Positions 58,518-64,000 of a DNA stretch of 64,000 nt are shown piece by piece (the stretch's first letter is position 1; each line of letters starts with the position of its first letter). Source of the stretch: Nitrospirillum sp034653355 (GTDB taxonomy: Bacteria; Pseudomonadota; Alphaproteobacteria; Azospirillales; Azospirillaceae); contig NZ_JAYEER010000003.1 of the NCBI RefSeq assembly GCF_034653355.1, positions 372,001 through 436,000 of the forward strand, written 5' to 3'. The position numbers and the translations under genes are program-made. Below the pieces are notes generated by a model. The model was not told the origin of the DNA, ran no database searches, and saw only the letters and a list, made by a program, of their open reading frames with translations.

Positions 58518-58531
58518 CCGGTAGCTACCGG
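58518..58531. promoter_or_regulatory. 14-bp palindrome upstream of the toxin-antitoxin operon
   Basis: CCGGTAGCTACCGG is a perfect palindrome extended imperfectly by GGTCCG/CGGACC. It lies 63-76 bases upstream of the antitoxin ATG, where conditional-cooperativity operators of such operons usually sit. Confidence 0.55.
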
Positions 58532-58787
58532 ACCCCATGCGCCCCAGAAATCGCGCCCTCAGGAATTCCTGAGAAAGCCTATGCCGCACATTTCAGCCGG
58601 GCAAGGTCTCTTCGGATAAACGGAGCTTTGTGATTTCGAATTCAAGAGGTCGAAAAATTTCGAATCACTTGTCCTTTTTGAGCCCGTCTTTTTAAGGAAA
58701 AATCATTTCCCAGCTCACGCCGGATTTGTAATGTTTTCCAAGAAACGAAGAGAATAGATCTCAGGCAGCTTTGGGATCGGGATAGGA

Positions 58788-59703
58788 ATGTGTGGTCGCT
58801 ATTCCATCACGACTCCTCCAGAAGCTCTTCGTCAGCTCTTCGCCACGCTGGGTCCGCTCCCGAATTTCGCACCCCGATACAATCTTCCTCCGACCGCCTC
58901 GGCGCCAGTCACCCGGCTGCATTCGGAAACCGGCGAGCGGCACCTTGGTCTGTCATCGGCGGCATTATTCCGTACCGATTTACAGCGAAGGTTTCTGTCA
59001 GTGCAGTGGAGAGCGGCTGGCTGGAGCGGATGCGTTTGGCAGCCTGGGCGTGGACCGGCGCCGGGCGCTATGGGAGGTCAAACGACTCGGGGACGCGCCG
59101 TTGCCGCTGTTCGAAGCCGCTGATGGCTGGGGCTTGCTGGGCGACAACCGGCCACCGGTCGAGTTCGGCGAGGAGCCCTTCCTGACGCTGCCTGCGATGC
59201 CGCTGGGCGAGGCCGTCCGCTAGGACTACCGAACCCTGTACCTGTCCTTGAAAGGCCATCCTTGCGCCCTGCTGCGCCCCCAGCTTGCGGCATTGGGGAT
59301 GACGCCCGCCGTCATGTTGCCCAGTCTCAAGGACGGCGCCCGGGTGGCGGTCGCGAGCTTGGTCCTGATCCGTCAGCAGCCGGGCACGGCGTCAGGGGTG
59401 ATCTTTGAGACCTTGGAGGACGAAACTGGCATCGTGAACGCCATCATTTGGCCGTCGTTGTTCGCGAAGCAGCGCCGGGAAGTGTTGACGGCCACCATGC
59501 TGGGTGTCCATGGGCGCCTTCAGCGTGAAGGCGACGTCATCCACGTCATCGCTGACCGGCTGGTGGATCTTGGTCACATCCTCAGGGGGCTGACCGAACT
59601 GGATGGACCGTTCGAAACGCCGCTGCCGCGGGCTGATGAGGTTCGGCGGCCAGAGCCAGGCTCGTTGCGGCTGGTGTATGGGGAGGGACGGAATTTCAAG
59701 TAA
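58788..59703 (+). pseudogene. chimeric remnant: HMCES/YedK N-terminus joined to DnaE2 C-terminus
   Basis: From the ATG at 58788 the frame encodes an SRAP (HMCES) start with catalytic Cys2: MCGRYSITTPPEALRQLFAT then LPNFAPRYNLPPTASAPVTR, up to GERHL. The expected continuation is absent. From about 59005, in another frame, error-prone polymerase DnaE2 sequence begins (ERLAGADAFGSLGVDRRRAL). It runs to a TAG at 59221-59223 and continues in frame (DYRTLYLSLKGHPCALLRPQ; the OB-fold region GVIFETLEDETGIVNAIIW) to 59703. Two unrelated DNA-damage genes are thus fused by deletion, with an extra nonsense codon. Confidence 0.8.
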
Positions 59704-59814
59704 ACCTACACCTGGTGGCGCCTTAAGTCCGGTTGGAACATTTTCCGTGTGTAGCAGCCACCCCAAGTCCGGCTCTGAGGCGTTGGCCTGCAATGGATGG
59801 CATACTTTATATAC

Positions 59815-60663
59815 TCAAGAGTTTCGCATAAGGCGCCGCTGAACCGCTAATGCACCCCTCTTTTTCAGAGCGGATGCAACATAATCGGCGTCTACGTCTG
59901 ACATAATAGGCGGCGGCCACTTAATACTGAGGTTGCTTGGCGGCCAGATTTTGCGGAGAAATCTCGATGCTGTAACATCGAAACGCCACCTTTCAACAAA
60001 CTCAAGGTCGCGGCATCGCATAACATAAATAAAAAGGTTTTTTAAAATTTGGAACGAGGCCTGGCCATTGTATTCAGTCGGAGATGTACCAAGAAGATGG
60101 GCATTTTCCGGGCCAGGAAGGTAAAGAAATGCATTTGATCCAAGATACGCTTGCCAGGCACTCCGCTCATAATGGCCAATCCAAACGGCCCAGCCGTGGT
60201 GAGGTGGTAATCCCGTTTGCCGGAGCAAATCTCGTTCTGCTTGAGAGGTTGTAACATCGCCAATCGAAATGTGCTCCGCTACTGTCGCCTTTACCGCAGC
60301 CCATCCAGCGATAACACTCTGTGCGTCCGGCGCAATTCGTAGCGATTGACCCTGCATTAAGGGGATCATAATCGGCTTTGCGCGATCTTCGATGTTCTTC
60401 ATCCAGCCATTGTTGCAGCTCTTCCGATCACCACCACACACGCAGTGAACTTGGAGGTCGTGAATGTCCCCACCGCGCTTTATCTTGCGGATGCCCTTAG
60501 TCTCTACGGAACCTCGTTCGATCCGTTCCACCGCTTTGAACCCATCCCACTTTCGCATTGAGCGGGTAATTTCCCGGTGGGACCATCTGGGCCAAAGATG
60601 CTCCCAGGTGAGCCGCGAGGCCGGATTACCGCAAAAAATGCAACGCTCTACGATCTCAGTCAC
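59815..60663 (-). CDS. HNH-like zinc-motif protein
   Basis: 282 residues from a GTG with GAGGAA about 5 bases upstream. N-terminal CIFCGNPASRLTWEHLWPRW (Cys8, Cys11, Glu21-His22) is followed by CVCGGDRKSCNNGWM (Cys74, Cys76, Cys83, Asn84), a CxxC...EH...C..CN layout like HNH endonucleases. The rest (about 200 residues) is unassigned. Third gene of a tight operon after a candidate PD-(D/E)xK protein and a small ORF. GC is well below the chromosome core, suggesting transfer. Confidence 0.65.
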   Translation of the reverse strand: MTEIVERCIFCGNPASRLTWEHLWPRWSHREITRSMRKWDGFKAVERIERGSVETKGIRKIKRGGDIHDLQVHCVCGGDRKSCNNGWMKNIEDRAKPIMIPLMQGQSLRIAPDAQSVIAGWAAVKATVAEHISIGDVTTSQAERDLLRQTGLPPHHGWAVWIGHYERSAWQAYLGSNAFLYLPGPENAHLLGTSPTEYNGQASFQILKNLFIYVMRCRDLEFVERWRFDVTASRFLRKIWPPSNLSIKWPPPIMSDVDADYVASALKKRGALAVQRRLMRNS

Positions 60664-60674
60664 CGCTTCCTCGT

Positions 60675-60875
60675 TTATCTCAAGCTGCGACAGTTATGCT
60701 TTTCTTCGAGTTGCCTTGGCGGGGGCCGGTTGGCCAAGCCAATCTGCTTGGCCAAGCCGGTGCGCTGATCGGCGTAGTTCGGCGGGACCATCGCGTATTC
60801 CACGGGCAGTCCCCCGGTGCAATATTCTCTATGCACCAGGGTCAAGGCCGTGCGCAGATACCGCTTCAGCATCAA
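60675..60875 (-). CDS. small basic protein within the nuclease operon
   Basis: 66 residues (TTG at 60875, or ATG at 60872): MLKRYLRTALTLVHREYCTG ... ending KHNCRSLR. No family recognised. It fits exactly between its neighbours with 11-base gaps on both sides and the same strand, which is the main argument that it is a gene. Its DNA contains an 11-base direct repeat TTGGCCAAGCC (near 60730 and 60748). Confidence 0.45.
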   Translation of the reverse strand: MMLKRYLRTALTLVHREYCTGGLPVEYAMVPPNYADQRTGLAKQIGLANRPPPRQLEEKHNCRSLR

Positions 60876-60886
60876 TAGCTCTATGA

Positions 60887-62142
60887 TCAGATGGGCGATA
60901 CTGGTTTAAATGGAACATCATAATCAAGAGCAAGTGGGTGTGTGAGAGGCTTATTTGTTATTTTCGACAATAGAGACGTCGATGAATGCGACATATCCAC
61001 TCTCGTCTTTCCAAAGAATTCCGCATCAGAGAGGACTATGACATCCATTCCTGATATGTACATACGCCGATCAATAGGAAGCGGCGCCACTTCGCCTTTT
61101 CCTCTAGGGGGTTGCCCGCTTCGATTGCGGTGTGATGGCCACGTCTTGCCACGAAGTACTTTAACCGATCCCGGGCTACGTTTCCCAAACGCAAGGAAAT
61201 GGACGATCAGATGATCATCACGTATCGCACCTTCATTGCCGACTGGTTCATCCAGCATCGGATACAATTTAATCCGCGTTCGACGATGCTTCCACTGGTG
61301 CTGGCTTTCGCCGTCAAGCACAAAAAATTTCCGAGCATCCTTCCTCGGATCAGAGGTTTCCCCCATGTCTTTCCGCCTTTAACTTGTGTCGCGAGTAAGG
61401 CGCCAGTCGCCGTTGTTCTTAGATCGTCGATTCCACCATCCGTACCATTTGCCATAGTGATAGACGGCGATATAGAGCGAAAATACTTATCAGAAGGACC
61501 GATGCGATCCGCCAAAAAACCCCAAAGTATCTCGGCTCTGCGGCCATGCGTGAACATGTGTTTCGCTGACCGCCTATATATTTCTGCGATTTTCGATTCA
61601 CCTCTTGGCAACAAATCCGGAAAATCATAATAAACGTCAGACAATAATTCTTCATCGTATTCAGAAAAATAGGTCTCGAGGGCTGGAAAAGCGGGAGTTC
61701 CCAGATTTTCTGGGTCTTCTATGGTTTTTAACATATCCAATGTTAGAATTATTGTCGACCTTGCTGGATATTTGATGCGGTAATTGCTAAGTGGCGTATT
61801 TTCGACCTCAGCTATATGACCGGATTCAGCCAGTTGTTGATGATGCGGGTGAACAAAAATTAGACCTCCCAGTTTGTCATTTTTTGATATTTCTATAATC
61901 TTAAAAAAATTCCCATTTTTGTTGATAGCGTCAATTAAAGTATGCGTATCATCAAGTATATCTTCCGCGGACTTCTGAGAAGATATAACTGAACTAGTAA
62001 CTTCACTGCTAGCAATGCTTCTTCTCCCAAGAGAAATCATTTCGCTTTTCGTTATAGGGCCCAGCGCACTCCTGTATAGGCTTGTTGAGTTAAGGCAGAG
62101 CTGCCACCAAATTTTTTCAATAGCCTGGTCATTTGATGACAT
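60887..62142 (-). CDS. candidate Mrr-like PD-(D/E)xK nuclease, frameshifted
   Basis: The first 258 residues (MSSNDQAIEKIWWQLCLNST...) end in a region with TDGGIDD (235-240) and ATQVKGG (Gln253, Lys255), spaced like the DGGID...QxK core of Mrr-type restriction nucleases. Directly afterwards the frame breaks. The other frame reads GETSDPRKDARKFFVLDGES then HRRTRIKLYPMLDE and stops at 60887. Adding one base to the five-C run at 61360-61364 (plus strand) gives about 418 residues. The family assignment rests on the motif alone. Low GC and no resemblance to the chromosomal core suggest transfer. Confidence 0.55.
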
Positions 62143-62348
62143 CGGAACACCGGTTTATTTTGACAAGACGATGTACGGTAAACGAAAGTAGGTCGCGTTT
62201 ACAGTAAGAGTGTCTCCAGCCTATCATTTCTGAGGTTCCTAATGGTGTGAGGTCATGATCTTGTCCACCCTCAAGAGACGATATAATTCACTTTCCAACC
62301 TAACAGGATGTTGAAAAACCTGATTCCGTCGCTGGGTGCCCTTTGAGT

Positions 62349-63176
62349 TTAGCCCCCATCTTGCCCCGATACATGGCAGATTGCATGCTTGCGTCTTTGG
62401 AAAACCTCGGTATCAGATGGCCATATGGCGCCGATGGAAGTCTTGTCCACGTTAAACGGCAGCGGCAGCGCGAACCCGGCAGCCTGTTCCACCTTGGCGA
62501 CAGACACGGCATAGGGTGTCAGATCACCCTTGGGGGTCGGCTGGTTCTGCATGATGAACGCCGCGACTTGGCCGGACCCGTCCACGATCACCTTCCAGTA
62601 CGCGGCCGGGATGCCGACCCCATCAACGCCGATGGTTTCCACCGGTTCCTTCCAGATTGGGCCGTCCATCACGATCAGCGGCCCCCGCTCAAGAGCCCAG
62701 GCACGCGTCGCTTCCTCCAGTGCTTCCCACTCCCACTGGTTCAGGTGGGACGCCTGCGGACTCATGTTTGATAGATAGAAGCTCTCCCCCTGAACCTGTG
62801 CGTCCCATTCAAAATCGGAGTTGGGTGCAAAGTGGCCGCGGTCATACACACCGGCGTGCCCCTTATAGTCCGCGAGTTCAGCACGATGATCAGGTGGCAG
62901 ATCAGGATCGGGCGCGAATGAATCCTTGCGGGGCAGACACCCCAGCGCATGCTCAGCAGTCAGGCTCCAGGACACGAAGTCGGGGACCAGTTTCACGTCG
63001 TCGTGCAGAACGACGTAGGCCCGGCGACACAGCGGCGTTAGATGGGGCTCAGTCCCCGACCACTGCGGAGCACCCCAAGGGGCCTGCGCCTGGCAAGCCA
63101 CCGGAATCTCTGCCGATTGCGCGCTGCCGACGCCCAAGCATGCCAGGACGACAAAAGCCCCCAAATGCACCCGCAT
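62349..63176 (-). CDS. secreted DNA/RNA non-specific endonuclease (NUC1 family)
   Basis: 275 residues from MRVHLGAFVVLACLGVGSAQ, with a signal peptide cleaved after SAQSA. The metal-dependent active site DRGHFAPNSDF (His115) and SFYLSNMSPQASHLNQWEWE are complete, with further conserved IVMDGPIW. Exported, probably periplasmic or extracellular; could serve nutrient scavenging or DNA degradation. An upstream in-frame ATG at 63236 is less likely. Confidence 0.85.
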   Translation of the reverse strand: MRVHLGAFVVLACLGVGSAQSAEIPVACQAQAPWGAPQWSGTEPHLTPLCRRAYVVLHDDVKLVPDFVSWSLTAEHALGCLPRKDSFAPDPDLPPDHRAELADYKGHAGVYDRGHFAPNSDFEWDAQVQGESFYLSNMSPQASHLNQWEWEALEEATRAWALERGPLIVMDGPIWKEPVETIGVDGVGIPAAYWKVIVDGSGQVAAFIMQNQPTPKGDLTPYAVSVAKVEQAAGFALPLPFNVDKTSIGAIWPSDTEVFQRRKHAICHVSGQDGG

Positions 63177-63388
63177 TACATTCCCCAACAGTGGCGACGC
63201 TATCAGGCCGAAGCAGCCAATACGAATTGCGACCACTCCGTCGAAACCAGTGCCCGCCGTAGCAGCCCATCATTTAAGCTATTGGAAATGTGAAGTTATA
63301 TCCAAAATCCCTTTTTGGATATAACCGCCTCGATGAAGCCGCCAGACAAATCTCCCGCGCCATCCTGGTCTTGCACAAGGTCGCCTAG

Positions 63389-63508
63389 ATCGGGGCGGCG
63401 CATCCACCCGCAAAGCCAGCCCCCGTCCGTCAGACCAAGGTCGGACGCAACAACCCGTGCCCCTGCGGGTCAGGCAAGAAATACAAACGCTGCTGCGGTG
63501 CCAACTGA
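63389..63508 (+). pseudogene. SEC-C motif remnant
   Basis: A 39-codon open segment after a TAG reads ...RQTKVGRNNPCPCGSGKKYK then RCCGAN and stop: a perfect SEC-C zinc motif as found at the C-terminus of SecA and many small proteins. Just before the stop, the same frame carries LDEAARQISRAILVLHKVA. No start or upstream domain is seen, so this looks like the tail of a decayed gene. Confidence 0.55.
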
Positions 63509-63564
63509 GGCGTCAACCGCCAACCCCGGTGGGACCGCGCACCGCTTACGCCTAACTGGATGCC

Positions 63565-63819
63565 TCAGTGGCCTTCAGCTTGACGGTTACCGGCGGCTTC
63601 AGCGGCCTTCTGGCACATGTAGTAACCGTCCTTGGTCGTGCCGTAGTAGCGGCTGCTGGGCAGGTGATAAATCTGGGAATTGGGGTTCACCCAGACCACC
63701 GGGCTTTTGCAGACCTTTGCGGCTGCGGCCGGGTCGGAATAGTGCTTCCCCTCGCCAGCCAGGGCGGCGGGAGAAGCCAAGAGGACGGCGGCAACGAGAG
63801 CGGTTGCTAAGCGGCGCAT
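63565..63819 (-). CDS. small exported protein
   Basis: 84 residues from MRRLATALVAAVLLASPAAL (signal peptide cleaved after ALA). The mature part VVWVNPNSQIYHLPSSRYYG then TTKDGYYMCQKAAEAAG resembles a conserved small periplasmic domain seen in proteobacteria (WVN...YH.P...YYG.T..G.YM). Function unknown. Start ten codons downstream of the first in-frame ATG, chosen by signal-peptide fit. Confidence 0.65.
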   Translation of the reverse strand: MRRLATALVAAVLLASPAALAGEGKHYSDPAAAAKVCKSPVVWVNPNSQIYHLPSSRYYGTTKDGYYMCQKAAEAAGNRQAEGH

Positions 63820-64000
63820 CGGTTTCACCTTTGCATATTGAACGTGCATGACCAGTACACTACGCGCGCCATGGCTGCAATGTCAGTGCCGTTTTACAGG
63901 GTCGTTAGCTGGCAGGTGCGGGCCGCCGCCAAACTCGGCTTTCAGCGCTGGCGGACCCGCTCAAAGCGGACATAGGCGCCACCGTATCCAATGCGGCGAC

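Noticed and set aside
62290..62345. Insertion-sequence end (GGATGTTGAAAAACCTG)
   Set aside because: Resembles sequence often seen next to IS copies, but no transposase or matching inverted repeat was found nearby.

Overview
This window looks like a chromosomal segment of a GC-rich alphaproteobacterium, most likely Rhodospirillales/Azospirillaceae (Azospirillum- or Nitrospirillum-like). That is an inference from the nuo order, the tig-clpP-clpX-lon-hup cluster, the glnB-glnA pair beside an NAD(P)H-hydrate repair gene, the high GC content and the coding style; no rRNA is present to confirm it.

Layout. 1-9432: complex I operon nuoA to nuoK, all on the minus strand, cut at the left edge inside nuoK. 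9865-13749: tRNA-Asp, a Na+/H+ antiporter, two small membrane genes and tRNA-Val. 14073-20908: protein quality-control block, transcribed tig, clpP, clpX, lon, hup. 21017-29207: tRNA-Leu, an acetyltransferase, an AceE-like transketolase-family enzyme, a hybrid histidine kinase and a TonB-dependent receptor. 29693-35805: NAD(P)H-hydrate repair enzyme, a YjbR protein, tRNA-His, then glnB-glnA behind a sigma-54-type promoter. 36111-40215: histidine kinase with an overlapping REC-DUF3369-GGDEF-EAL regulator. 40212-50464: mixed housekeeping and regulatory genes, including a MocR/PdxR regulator divergent from paiB, an orphan cheZ, an ECF sigma/anti-sigma/periplasmic sensor operon and a nicotinate phosphoribosyltransferase gene.

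From about 50.5 kb to the right edge the window is accessory. A compact Tn7-like element (tnsA, tnsB, tnsC, tniQ, with four TnsB-site-like repeats) sits directly downstream of the nicotinate phosphoribosyltransferase terminator. After it come a PIN-domain toxin-antitoxin pair, a chimeric HMCES/DnaE2 pseudogene, and a lower-GC three-gene operon: a candidate Mrr-like PD-(D/E)xK nuclease, a small basic protein and an HNH-like protein. This operon is the best candidate for an undescribed (defence or restriction) system. A secreted NUC1 nuclease and a SEC-C remnant follow.

A cross-cutting observation is that at least six genes are broken by a single missing base, mostly in short C/G runs: nuoB, the hydrate repair gene, a yjbR gene, the anti-sigma gene, tniQ and the putative nuclease. 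Because nuoB is among them, systematic homopolymer undercalling in the assembly is the simplest explanation, and each apparent pseudogene should be read with that in mind.
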